A stretch of DNA of 64,000 nucleotides from Plasmodium brasilianum (lineage: Eukaryota > Apicomplexa > Aconoidasida > Haemosporida > Plasmodiidae). A program made the translations under genes and the position numbers. The notes beneath the pieces are model-generated. The model had not been told where the DNA came from. It ran no database searches and saw only the letters and a program-made list of their open reading frames with translations. The stretch is taken from positions 346,001-410,000 of the forward strand of contig NC_090119.1 in NCBI RefSeq assembly GCF_023973825.1. Direction: 5' to 3'. This document shows, piece by piece, positions 40,566 to 51,561 of this stretch (within the stretch, counting starts at the first letter, position 1; every line of letters begins with the position of its first letter).

Positions 40566-42995
40566 TCAGTAGTAGGAGGACCTCCTTCTATAGGAGTAGT
40601 TTCTTCTCCTGTGCTGATATCTGGTGGAGGGTGTAAAATCAGAAGTTACATTAACATGTTCAGGTAAATTTTGCGTAATGGCCAAATCGAACATTTTTCG
40701 ATGCTCCAATTTGGACATATTTTTAAAATTTTGAAGAAATAATTCTGCTAAATTTTCATTGAGATCAAAATAGGATGAAGATCTATCTTTATTGTCAATC
40801 TTAACTTGTAAAATTTTATTAAATGTATTAACATTTAGTTCATTAGAAATTTTATTTATCCAATAGATAATATCGTCTTCATTTTTCCATTTTCTATTTT
40901 TATTGACAAATGTTAATGTAACTGTTTCAGATAATCCATTTATTAATGATCTTTTTTTTATATGTTCTTTTTTTGAAATAATGGCTAGACATCTAGCTAT
41001 TAATTCTATTTGATCTATATGTAAAGAATTACATCTATGTATTAATTCATGAGCTGTTTGATGAAAAAATGGTAATACATCTGTGTTTACATTTTCAATT
41101 TTTTTTGATGCTATAGTTGATGCAGAAAGGAAAACATCCTCGTTCTTTGGAAGTTGTTCTACTATAAAATTAATACCACAACTTTTCTCAATTTTTAATA
41201 AATCTTGTTTATCTTCATTTGAATATAAAACAACAGATATACCTTTTTTATTTGCTCTTCCAGTTCTTCCAGCTCTATGTATATATATAGCAGAATAATT
41301 TGGTGGAAAACATTGAATAACTAAATCGACGTTACTTATATCTAACCCCCTTGATGCAATATCAGTAGCAATTAAAATTTGAAACATACCTTGTCTAAAT
41401 CTTTGCATAGTATGTTCTCTTGTTGTCTGAGCTATATTTCCATGTAAAACGGCAAAGGATAGAGATTTAAATGATCCTTCTGAACATAAGATGTCTGCTT
41501 CTAACTTAGTCCTGGTGAATATGATGACTTGTCCTCCATTAGATTTAACAAGTATAATATCTTCTAGTAATAATGCTTTTTCTTTTATATCATATGGTGT
41601 TTTTATAGCAATGTGTTTAATATTTTTAGATGTCTTATTTGATGAATCCACTACATCTATAAAAAATGGGTTCTTCAAATATTTTGAAGAAACATCTTTA
41701 ATCCATGAAGGTGTTGTTGCTGAGTATAGTAATACTTGAGCACTTTTTAAATTTATTGTACTTAATATTCTTTCTATGTCATGTGTAAAACCTAAGTTCA
41801 ACATCTCATCTGCTTCATCTAGTACAAGATATTTTATATTTTCTAAAGATAAATTTTTTCTTTCTATATGATCAATAATACGTCCAGGAGTACCCGTCAA
41901 TATTTCTACTCCTCTTCTTAATTTATTTTCTTGATACGTATAATTTTCACCACCATATATGGACATAATATTAAAATTATAAAACTGGGAAATCTCCTTA
42001 AACGTATTTTCAACTTGTTTTGACAACTCTCTGGTGGGTTCTAGAACCAGTATATATGGGTTCTTATTCTCACTCGCACTATAGTTCTCATTCGCACTGT
42101 ACTTTTCATTCGCACTGTACTTTTCATTCGCACTGTACTTTTCATTCGCACTGTACTTTTCATTCGCACTGTAGTTCTTGTTCCCGCTCCCGCTCCCGCT
42201 CCCGTTCTCATTTGATTGCTCTACTCTATATGAGTCCTTATACCGGCCATGCAGTTCAGCCATTCCATTATTCCCTCCTTTCAATTTATATAACTTTTCA
42301 ACTAATGGTAAGGCAAAGGCTAGCGTTTTTCCTGATCCTGTTTCGGATCTTCCAATTATGTCCCTTCCCTCATATATGGGCTTAAAACTCTGCGCTTGAA
42401 TTTTCGTCATATATTTTATTCCTTTGTTTTCTAAAAACTGTACAATGTTTTTGTTTATTTCTGCTACTTCGGAAAATTTATCTTCTCCCTTCCCTCCACC
42501 CGGGCTATTATTCATATCAGTAAGGGCGTCGTCCTTACCATCCTCCTCTGAATATTCCTCTTTTTCCGCTTCCCCCTCCCCATCCGGGCTAAGATACGCC
42601 TTGGCAACAGCCTTTAAATCCGTGCTAGAGGACGTACTTGATGAATTAGTTGTGCAGTTACTTCGAGAAGCACATAATGCAGCCCTTGACCTAACTCTTA
42701 GGGGAACATTTAGAGCCGCACCTGGGGCCTCAGTACTTCCAGGAGGGTTTCCCTTTTCATGCATTTTTATTTTACCATCATCCTTCAGCCTTTTAAAAAT
42801 AAAATTTTTCTTAAAAGTGGAGGAATATCTGCTATTTGGATGTATAAATAAATTCTTGTTAATAAACTTAACTATCACTGTTTTATCTGTCTTGTGCAAA
42901 TGTAAGTGTATACAAAACAACAACAAATAAAGAGTGATATGAATTTTTAATTTTCTACCAACATTATTCAGAATACTACAAAATGAAGGTTTCAT
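40566..42995 (-). CDS. DEAD-box ATP-dependent RNA helicase, probably apicoplast-targeted, with GUCT-like C-terminus
   Basis: A single exon of 809 residues. A hydrophobic signal (HITLYLLLFCIHLHL) near residues 19-33 followed by a Lys/Asn/Phe-rich stretch resembles the bipartite leader for the apicoplast. Helicase motifs are complete: Q motif before IQAQSF, I SETGSGKT (about 220), Ia PTRELSKQ, Ib TPGR, II LDEADEML (about 393), III SAT, IV IIFTRTK, V ATDIASRGLD, VI HRAGRTGR (about 575). After the core, SETVTLTFVNKNRKW to about residue 770 fits a GUCT domain, as in the plant chloroplast helicase RH3/PRH75 and nucleolar Gu. The extreme C-terminus is Arg/Tyr/Ser-rich (RRRNYSYRRRSSYY), typical of RNA contact. 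Likely role: RNA processing or ribosome assembly in the organelle. Localisation is an inference from the leader. Confidence 0.93.
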   Translation of the reverse strand: MKPSFCSILNNVGRKLKIHITLYLLLFCIHLHLHKTDKTVIVKFINKNLFIHPNSRYSSTFKKNFIFKRLKDDGKIKMHEKGNPPGSTEAPGAALNVPLRVRSRAALCASRSNCTTNSSSTSSSTDLKAVAKAYLSPDGEGEAEKEEYSEEDGKDDALTDMNNSPGGGKGEDKFSEVAEINKNIVQFLENKGIKYMTKIQAQSFKPIYEGRDIIGRSETGSGKTLAFALPLVEKLYKLKGGNNGMAELHGRYKDSYRVEQSNENGSGSGSGNKNYSANEKYSANEKYSANEKYSANEKYSANENYSASENKNPYILVLEPTRELSKQVENTFKEISQFYNFNIMSIYGGENYTYQENKLRRGVEILTGTPGRIIDHIERKNLSLENIKYLVLDEADEMLNLGFTHDIERILSTINLKSAQVLLYSATTPSWIKDVSSKYLKNPFFIDVVDSSNKTSKNIKHIAIKTPYDIKEKALLLEDIILVKSNGGQVIIFTRTKLEADILCSEGSFKSLSFAVLHGNIAQTTREHTMQRFRQGMFQILIATDIASRGLDISNVDLVIQCFPPNYSAIYIHRAGRTGRANKKGISVVLYSNEDKQDLLKIEKSCGINFIVEQLPKNEDVFLSASTIASKKIENVNTDVLPFFHQTAHELIHRCNSLHIDQIELIARCLAIISKKEHIKKRSLINGLSETVTLTFVNKNRKWKNEDDIIYWINKISNELNVNTFNKILQVKIDNKDRSSSYFDLNENLAELFLQNFKNMSKLEHRKMFDLAITQNLPEHVNVTSDFTPSTRYQHRRRNYSYRRRSSYY
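42070..42180 (-). repeat. 21-bp coding repeat (YSANEK) in the DEAD-box gene
   Basis: Five to six units of a 21-bp sequence encode the seven-residue repeat NEKYSAx between motif I and motif Ia. It is a Plasmodium-type insert in a surface loop and leaves the helicase motifs intact. Confidence 0.85.
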
Positions 42996-43014
42996 GCTTC
43001 TTTTTTTCCTTTTC

Positions 43015-43215
43015 TTTTCTTTTCTATTCTATTTTCTATTCTATTTTCTATTCTATTTTCTATTCTATTTTCTATTCTATTTTCTATTCTATTTTCTATT
43101 CTATTTTCTATTCTATTTTCTATTCTATTTTCTATTCTATTTTCTATTCTATTTTCTATTTTTTTTTCTTTTTTTCTTTTCTTTTTTTCTTTTCTTTTTT
43201 TTTTTTTTTTAGTTT
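43015..43215. repeat. 12-bp T-rich array upstream of the DEAD-box gene
   Basis: About twelve perfect or near-perfect copies of the 12-bp unit tattctattttc begin 20 bp upstream of the helicase ATG and end in a poly-T/C tract. They would lie in the 5' UTR or promoter. The plus-strand frames through it encode only FYFLFYFL-type strings and are not a gene. Confidence 0.9.
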
Positions 43216-43359
43216 AATTTTTTTCTTATTCGAAAAAATGGGAAATTATCAAAAAAGGGAAGTAGTAAATGTACGCGTGGAAGTTGAGGTGGACGTGAAA
43301 AAGAAAAAGGGCCAAAGTACAGAGAAGAGCGGACGGAAAAAAGAAAATAGGATGATTAT

Positions 43360-43870
43360 ATGAAACTGTTCTGCGTCGCTTTTCTTTTCAAGTGGGGAAA
43401 TTTATCTTACTATAGTATATTACATAATGCAAATATGATCCAAATCATTTTAATTGTAAAGGGGGAAGGGGAAAAAAAAAAAAAATTAATCTATTCACTA
43501 TAAGTTGGCGGGATGATAATATGGCATTCAGTTCAAAATATGAAATGGTATGAGGAAAAAAAAAGGTCCATAATAAAATCGTTAGTTTTCTTTTTCGTTT
43601 TCATTTAGCTTTTGTTTCGTTTTTGTTTAGCTTTCGTTTCGTTTTTGTTTAGCTTTCGTTTCGTTTTTGTTTAGCTTTCGTTTCGTTTTCATTCAGCTTT
43701 CGTTTCGTTTTCATTTAGCTTTCGTTTTCTCTATCTTTTTCTAACATTTCTGCGAATGAAAAAATATACACAAAAATGTACATACTTTATATATTATGGA
43801 TATATGCATACGCATTTTTTGCATTTACATATTCGCAATATTCAGGATTAAAAACGAAGATGAAAAATAA
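43360..43870 (+). CDS. candidate 40-residue spliced microprotein
   Basis: Exons 43360-43414, 43505-43547 and 43846-43870 join through GTATAT...AG, GTATGA...CAG introns in one phase to give a 40-residue product. It starts MKLFCVAFLFKWGNLSYY, continues with GGMIIWHSVQNMKW and ends IKNEDEK at a TAA. It would be a single-pass membrane protein with a hydrophobic N-terminus and a charged tail, the size of small organelle-complex subunits. The three exons are GC-richer than their surroundings, and three tryptophans are unlikely in random AT-rich DNA. After the stop, the same frame remains coding-like for 20 codons (MALTNSEGITKHKDGPLER), so the 3' structure may differ. No family recognised. Confidence 0.35.
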
Positions 43871-44986
43871 GGTATGGCATTAACAAATTCGGAAGGTATC
43901 ACTAAGCATAAAGATGGACCATTAGAGCGGTGAAACTTGCACTTTATAGAAAAGGTATGATCTTGCACACATATACATACATATATACATATATATATGT
44001 ATGTATGTACGTATGTATTTGTACTTATGTGCATACGTACTTTTGAACGATAGGGGTGAGCACAAATGAGAAAGGATGGTAAAAAAAATTTCTTGCATTT
44101 ATGCTCCACTATAATGAATATGCTTGTTACCATACTTCTACTATTCCAAGTTAAATAAAAAGCTTAATTAATTTTTTTTTTTTTTTTGCTAATTTGTTTG
44201 CTGTAATGCGATATCTGTTGATGTACCATCGGTACATATATTTTTTTTCATTTAAACGTAATTCATAAACACTTAGATATATAGGAGCACACAAATAAAT
44301 TCTTTTCTTGTCATATTAAATAGCGTTGTAATGTAAATGTTATGTTCGATAATGTAATAATATTTTTTTTATTTTTGCAAGACATAATTGTATGACAATG
44401 TATAATAAACGTTGTAATGAGGTAGAACTGGGAATGATGAGATGAAATATAAAGAGTGAAGGGGGAAAATAAGAAGCAACAATAAAAGTCCTACGTCCTT
44501 TCTTTTTCTTATTACATCAGTTATATTTTACTTTTTAGCTCGTTCCTTTTTTGATCAAATGTCTATATAATATTTGCACAAAAATAATTTCGCCTAAAAT
44601 GCGTATTTTATATTTAAAGAAGTATAAATTATATATAAGTGGTTGTCCATTCAATTAAAAATGTACCAATACATAAGAATCGTATGTAAAAATTAGTACA
44701 AAATGGTGAAATAAATACAGCTCAATTTTTTTTTTTTTTTTTTTTTTTATTCTTTTTTATGTGCAAATTATAATACAAATCATAATAACAAACTATTTTA
44801 ATAAACAAAAAAGAAGGAAGCCTTAATAAGAGAGGTTTAGTTTATTTTTCTTCCAGTAAACAGTAGCAATTCGTTGTATATATAGAATTATAAAGTTAAA
44901 GGGATTCCTTTTTTACCAATATGTATGTGTCTGTTCTACCTAATTTATCATACTCTATTTAGTAGCATATTATTTTGAATATATTT

Positions 44987-45021
<35 letters not shown>

Positions 45022-45545
45022 CCGCTAAATAACCTGTTACAACATCACGTATGTTGATAAGTTTTCCTTTTCATTCTGTTATTGTATTATTCGGTAAATG
45101 TTTCATATATTACATTTTTGAATTTCCTAAAAAGCCAAAATGCAAAAAAAAAAAAAAAAAAAGAATCAGAATATATTACTACATTTGTCCAAATAAAATA
45201 TGAACAAGAAATAAAAAAAAAAAAAAAAGTAATAAAAATCATAATATATAACTAAATTTCTCTAATAAAATATGAACAAGTAATAAAAAAAAAAAAATAA
45301 AAATAAAAAATAAATAAATAAATAAATGCGTACACATCCCTATTTATCCGTAACGCTTCTTAACGAGACAGTTGGTTATTGAAATAAATATACGAACAAT
45401 GCAATTTTTTTGTTTTAACTTTTTAAAGCATATATAGTTAAACAGTTTGTGATAGGTATTTATGTGTATGCTTGTACATGTTTGCACATGTGTATATATC
45501 TAACTGTGTATGCTTTTTAACGCTAGTACTTCCTTCAGTTTTGTA
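43871..45545. other. intergenic region, mostly AT-rich
   Basis: The stretch 43880-44150 has coding-like pieces on both strands, including a minus-strand pair (MVTSIFIIVEHKCKKFF and HRSNGPSLCLVIPSEFVN) that can be joined but overlaps the plus-strand continuation. I leave it unresolved. Beyond 44160 there are only poly-A/T runs (44171-44187, 44725-44748, 44991-45018, 45147-45162) and imperfect aatatataactaaat repeats near 45170-45290. A 22-bp array (tttcgtttcgtttttgtttagc) lies inside the preceding gene's second intron at 43590-43730. Confidence 0.4.
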
Positions 45546-46913
45546 ATGATTGACATTTTTGACCTTTTGAAAATGGACGAGAAGAAAAAGGATTTTTACA
45601 ACTTCGTTGATAATATGCACAAAAAAAATGAGGAAATGCACAAGATATTGGATATAAAAGAAAAAATAAAAAAAGAAGAGCACAAAAAAATTGAAGAGTC
45701 TGAGAGACTTATAAAAAATAATGGTATTTATATAGACACTGTTGACGATGTACAAAAAGATAAAGAATTCAGTTACCTAAATTTAAAGAAGGAAATATCT
45801 ATGCAAAAAAGGAAATTACAAAATGTGAGCACTCTGTTGAGTGATCTACCTGATTCTATTCAGGGGAAAGAACAAAAATATGAAGAATTCAAGTATGCTT
45901 AAAAAAAGAACAAAAATTGTGGAGCGAAAAAGGCATATATAAAAGTATATGCATGTGTATAAGTATGCGCACATGTGCGAGTATATAATGTTGGCGAAAA
46001 TTGTCATGTAATATTCGCAGATGAATGCATGCCTAAGCATATGCATACACGCAAGTACACATATATATGTATGCATATGCATATATGTACATACATACTT
46101 ATATAAACGCCACTAGACGCACCTACAGTACACATAAAAAATTGCATTTAATTTATCATTTTAAAGAAAAAAATCAAGAAGAGAAATAAACGAAATAATG
46201 GAGTCGTTAGAATCCTCTGTTTACGCAGGAAGTATTTATGAAATGTGGGATAAAATAAAAGTTTGTCAAAAAAGCACAGATGAATTAAACAGTGCAATAA
46301 AAGACACATACAGTGAATTATCATCATTAAATAAAGAGTATAATGACTGCAAAGATAAATTTCAAGTAATTTAAAAAATTGTTTTTTGAATAACTATTTT
46401 ATTCTTTTACATCAATAGTGTCTACGATTTTTTTAAGTATCGGAGATTTTACTATTAAGGAATGTGCTCACATACATGCATGCATGCATACACACGTATA
46501 CATATACTTCCATTTTCGTACATCTATTTCATAGAATCTACTCGAATTGGAAAAGAACAAAAATAAAAAATTAAAAAAGATATCTGTGACGCTACAGGTA
46601 ACAAGTCTCTATAATCATTAACATGCTCATATTTTTTTCGTGTTTGTGTAATTTATTTATGTTTATGTTATTTTGTTTTATCTTGTTATAAATAATTCCG
46701 TATCGTTTTATTTTGTTTTATTTCATTTTATTTCGCTGCGCTTTATTTTATTCCATTTTTTTTTTCTTTTTTTAAAATTTATTTTAATTCAAAAAAAAAA
46801 AAAAAAAAAAAAAATTGCAGTTTATTCAAAATTTAAAAAAAGGCGTGAACGAAAAAACAAACGATGGGGATTTAAAGAAAAAATTAGAAGAAATAAACGA
46901 TTTATATAAGTAG
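45546..46913 (+). CDS. coiled-coil protein of unknown function, four exons
   Basis: Exons 45546-45892, 46179-46365, 46535-46597 and 46821-46913 give 690 nt (229 residues) with GT...AG introns in phase, ending at TAG. ATG at 45573 (MDEKKKDFYNF) is an equally good start, and exon 2 could begin at 46167, adding four residues. Nearly the whole product is predicted helix with heptad spacing: NFVDNMHKKNEEMHKILDIK, LNLKKEISMQKRKL, AGSIYEMWDKIKVCQKSTDE, NLLELEKNKNKKLKKISVTL, and LKKKLEEINDLYK at the end. Only the linker around KNNGIYIDTVDDVQ and LSDLPDSIQG breaks the helix. Length and design would suit a kinetochore, SNARE-tether or cytoskeletal subunit, but no family motif is visible. Exons are clearly distinct from the AT-rich introns, so the gene is well supported although no function is. 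Confidence 0.85.
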
Positions 46914-46980
46914 GTGTCTTTTCCATCTGTCGTTCACATGCCATTTTAATACATGTGTACAGCTACTTCCTTTACATCAC

Positions 46981-47076
46981 TACTACTACTACTACTATTA
47001 CTACTACTACTACTACTACTATTACTACTACTACTACTACTACTACTACTATTACTATTACTACTACTACTACTAT
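46981..47076. repeat. TAC/ATT trinucleotide microsatellite
   Basis: About 32 triplets, mostly tac with scattered att interruptions, lie between the 3' ends of two convergent genes. The array overlaps the stop codon of the second helicase by a few bases (its TAG at 47073-47075). Confidence 0.95.
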
Positions 47077-49754
47077 TTTTTCAACTCCCTTTTATAATTT
47101 TTCCGTAAAGATCTTTTTCTGCTAAAAATGTCTTCAAACTTTACATTATTTTTATGAAGTTCATATATCTTTCTTGTTACTAAGTTTTCTAAATTATTGA
47201 AAATGTATATATCACCAGTGCTCGCTCCCCTGGATATCCTTCCGTTCCTGCTCAAGGGAAATGCACATACATATTTATACATGTACATGTATACACGCAT
47301 GTGCATATACATGTGCATGTAATATAAACATACAGTATAAACATACAATATAAAGAAAAAGAGATAACTAAATAACTTCTACCCACACGTACTATGCACT
47401 TATATGTGCACAAATTTTTTTTTTTTTGTAACATTTAATGCAGTTATAATTTCTGATTTATAATTCATGATTTGTAATTCATGATTTGTAATTCATAATT
47501 TGTAATTCATAATTCGTAATTCATAATTCGTAATTCATAATTTGTAATTTTCTTCTTTTTTTTCTTCTTCTTTTTTTTTTTTTTTTTTTTAACATTAACA
47601 GTACATGCAATTTAAACAATTTCTACATTCGCTGCTAATACATTTGAAAAAACGTTTTATAAAATGCATAAAAATATTGTACACATATACGAAGCGCGCT
47701 TTACTTGACAAGTGTACATAACGTGGTAGTTGAGATGTCTATTATATTAGTGCTCATTACATTGTAGCAATTTTTTTTGTTCTATTTGTTTTTTTTGTTT
47801 TAATGTATTATTATATAACTTCTTTTTAGTAATATTAATGCAAATATATAATTGATATATGAACAATTGAATTTTGTTAAAAAATGGGTACTTATCATGT
47901 TGTTACTATTTGTTTTTTTTACCTATGCGTGTAGACTATAATATTTGTTGGTGAGTCAAAATGAAAAAGATGAGTAATATCTTTTATATCAACTCCTCTA
48001 TGTATTATATCTGTTGTTACAAGTATAGGATTTTCTGAATTTTTAAAAAGTTCCAAAATTATGAACAAGTCATCTTTTTTAAATGAAGAATTAAAAGCAA
48101 AAATGTTATCAAAATCTGATTTTAATAAACTAAATACACTATTACAACTTTTAACAGTATTACAAAAAATAATTATTTTTTTTTTTAAATTTTCCTTTAA
48201 AATAATATTTTTCATAGTATCAATTTTTGTCTTAACATTATAAACTGGTAAATTTACAAAATGATAATTAATAAATGGATGAATATTATGCAAATAATTT
48301 GTTTTTATAACAACTGAATTAGTTACATATTTCATTATATTGTTCTGTATGGACTTTTTCCCCTTATTTGATATAGTAGATGACGTTACTATTGAAACAA
48401 CTTTGTTGTTATTTAGTTTGTTCATTTCGTCATAAACGGTACTGATATATTTAATGTACGGTTTATCAAACATTAAATCTACTTCATCTATTATAAAAAA
48501 ATTTAAATTTTGCAAAAAATTTACTATATTTTCCTTGTTCTCTTTCATATAGGTAACAAATCTCACAGGAGAACATATTACAATTAAATTGCTGATTTCA
48601 TTAATTGAATCTTCCCCCTTCAGGTTAACCGTCTTTACCTTTATTTTTCTGAAAAAAATATCACACGGGAAATGGGTTGCATGTACTATGAATACATAAG
48701 TGCGCACATAAATATGCCCATACGCATACACAAACATATGCACATACGCATACACAAACATATGCACATATCCATACACAAACATATACACGTGCCCGTA
48801 CACACGGAATGTTTGAGAAAAATAGAGCCGCTACTGCTACGACGACACGATACGCAAAAATAAAAAAAAAAAATTATTTTATTTTATTTTATTTTTTTTG
48901 TCTCATAATGTTTGAAAAATTACTTTGAAAGGCGCTTTATAATATCATAGCATTGTTTACTTAACAAGCTGTTGTACTGAAAAATGAGAACACGTGTATT
49001 TTGAATTTTTGGTTGTTTCAATATATGATTTAAAATGAGAATTATATAAGATAAAGTTTTTCCTATGCCATTTTCTGCCCCTATGATAACATTTTTCAAT
49101 TTTTCAAAATTTTTGTTATAATATTCTAATAAATCTGACTGAATAATTGATGGTACATTAATATTATATTTTTTTAATTCTTCTACTAAGGTACCATGAA
49201 TACGTAACTGAGAAAACGTTTGATTGCTTTTAAAAAAATACTCATCTTTGTTTTCTAATATTTCAGTTTTACATGGAAAATGTTCAATAGTAAAATTATA
49301 ATGTCTTTGTACATTCTGTGGAGTACCCTTTTTTCTTTTCTCCTTTCTTTTACTTACATTGTCATATATAAATTTTGAATGTAAAAATGAGTTGTTACTA
49401 ATTTTAGTTATATTGTAGCTATTTACTAAAATTAAAAAAAAAAAAAAAAATATATTAGATGATATATAAAAAACATAATAATTCTTGGCTCTTTACATTC
49501 TTTTCTTCTATTTTTTCTTCAAATTCTATTAAAACGTAAAAGAAAAAGAAAAGAGAACATAACAAAAAAAGTGAAACGGAGAGCGACAGGAAAAAGGAGA
49601 AAAAAAGGATAACAAGGAAAAGGCTGAAGAAGACGAAAAAAAATATATACATAAAAACGAAGTTAATGATGTACATAATAAAATTCATAAAAAGGAGGAG
49701 TTCATTAAAACTGCTAAAAAGGGGAAGACACTGCAGGGGGCTAAGATAAAACAT
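47073..49754 (-). CDS. divergent DEAD-like RNA helicase with hydrophobic leader, four exons
   Basis: Complement exons 49475-49754, 48924-49425, 47923-48648 and 47073-47247 give 1,683 nt (560 residues) in one phase. Helicase motifs are recognisable but altered: Q-like PSIIQ, motif I GAENGIGKT, Ia-like FQYNSLLSKQ, Ib-like CSPVRF, motif II DEVD instead of DEAD, motif III SST instead of SAT, IV IIIFCNTVK, V VTTDIIHRGVDI, VI THRNGRISRG instead of HRxGRxGR. Motif VI is split by the last intron. The first exon is a long Phe/Leu/Ile-rich segment that could be a signal for the apicoplast or a membrane anchor. The first intron needs a weak GTTTTT donor, so the leader junction is the least certain point. 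An ATPase-active RNA helicase is plausible, since Walker A lysine and the DE pair are intact. The tail (RKRSLRKNYKRELKK) is strongly basic. Confidence 0.85.
48700..48790 (-). repeat. 24-bp repeat inside a helicase intron
   Basis: Three to four units of about 24 bp (cacaaacatatgcacatacg plus cata) fill the centre of the 275-bp intron between exons 2 and 3 of the second helicase gene. Open frames through it are by-products. Confidence 0.8.
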
Positions 49755-50030
49755 TTGCTTTATATAAGTATGTATATATATTTATATATGTATATAAGCA
49801 TATATGTATATAAGCATATATGTATATAAGCATATATGTATATACGCATATATGTATATACGCACATAAGTATTATATATATATATATATATATACATGA
49901 ACGTTTTAAAATTATTGTACTTATATAACGTACGAAATATTTATTTTTTTAAAGCAAATATATAACTCGTCAAAAGCAGTATATTTAGCATTACCACGCG
50001 TGCACTTACACATACTTGTATAATATGAGC

Positions 50031-50070
<40 letters not shown>

Positions 50071-51561
50071 ATGTACATATGATAGAAGGTTACAAGGAGT
50101 ATACATGTATAATGTTACACCTTTTTCATTTTTAGTATTAACTGAAAAAATATTTTTTCGAACAATTTTTAACCGCTGAACAACGACGTAAATAAAATGT
50201 ATAAAATAAATAAAAAGTAGTAATTTTTTTTTTTTTTAATTTTAGGGTGAAACATTAAAAAGAGTTTATGTACATTGTGCACAAAAATTAAAAAAAAAAA
50301 AAAAATAAAATATATTAAATGACGTGGTGTTTTCTGAAATTAAAAATTTTTTAACAGGAATTTTTTTCTTTATTTTTTCTTCAACTAGTGATACATATAT
50401 AATTTTTAAAATTACCTTTAATTAAAAAATTTGATATATTTCAGAATATGTATAACACAATACAGTTTTGTTTGATGTGGGGAGTTAACATGGGTATATT
50501 ATATTTTACTGTTTTATTATTAATATAGGTTAAATAAAATAAAAAAAAAGAAAGAAAAGTTTTTTTATATATTAATGTATGTGTCTACATATATAGAAAT
50601 ACATGTGCACATAAATGCCCATGTGTGTACAAATTTTTAGTAAAGTAGTACTGTGTAGAGAGAATCCGCCAAAAATTTACACGCGTTGTACACATTAACG
50701 CATATAAATAGTTACATCCTTCAGAGAAAATAAAAAGAACTAATGGGAAAATGAACAGATGAAAAATGATTAAGCGAGTAAATGATTAAGCGAGTAAATG
50801 ATTAAGCGAGTAAATGATTAAGCGAATAGATGATTAAGCGAATAGATGATTAAGCGAATAAATGATTAATCAAATAAATGATTAAGCGAATAGATTAAGC
50901 GAATAGATTAAGCGAATAGATTAAGCGAATAACTAATTATGCGAATAACTAATTATGCGATTTAATGAATTGTACAAAGAAATAAGGAAAATAAATAAAC
51001 ATGCAGTGAACAAGCGAACAAATAAATAAATAAAATCATTATTATTCGCCGAGAGTTGCAGCAATATTTTTATGTTAAACAATGATCCACTATTTTATGT
51101 AATAGTTTTTACATTTTTTTTTTTTTTTTTTCCCACAATATTAAAAGTAGAAAATAAACTAATCTATTTCGAAAGTCATTCGTTATATGGCATTGTCCGG
51201 TAAAAATAAATATAAGTAAAACATTGTTTTGTTATCATTATATTTTTTTTTTTTTTTTAATGTTAAATGAAAATAAAATTAAAAAAAAAAAAAAAATAGA
51301 TAAAAAATATGAACAGTGAATGTGAAAAAAAGTAAGAACAAAATGGGAATAAAAATAAGAACAGGGATACGAAAAAACTAAAAAATGAAAAAACATTAAA
51401 AAAGAACGTAACATCAAAAATAATAAGAACAAAATGGGAAAAATATTAACAAAATATATGCAAAACAATGCAAAAAAAAAAAAAAAAAAAGTTTAAATAA
51501 AGTACAAAAAATGACCAGAATATACTTAACTAAAAGGTAAAAATACAACAAAAATTTAAAC
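49755..51561. other. divergent intergenic region with TA-rich and 16-bp arrays
   Basis: At 49775-49870 there are 16-bp repeats (gtatataagcatatat and close variants), TA runs at 49875-49893 and 50035-50067, and at 50765-50955 about ten copies of a 16-bp unit (cgagtaaatgattaag, later cgaatagatgattaag, then shortened). Several poly-A/T runs follow to 51490. No exon-like segment was found. Promoters for the helicase and the AN1 gene must lie here. Confidence 0.6.

Noticed and set aside
42994..43363. Plus-strand frame FYFLFYFL followed by MGNYQKREVVNVRVEV
   Set aside because: The first part is the 12-bp T-rich array in the helicase promoter; the second part lacks a clear donor, and its weak coding character could belong to a UTR.
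43875..43960. Segment reading ITKHKDGPLER followed by TGA and NLHFIEK, reminiscent of a MAD2/HORMA strand
   Set aside because: A TGA falls exactly where the family has Trp, the flanking HORMA blocks are absent, and no joining in phase was found.
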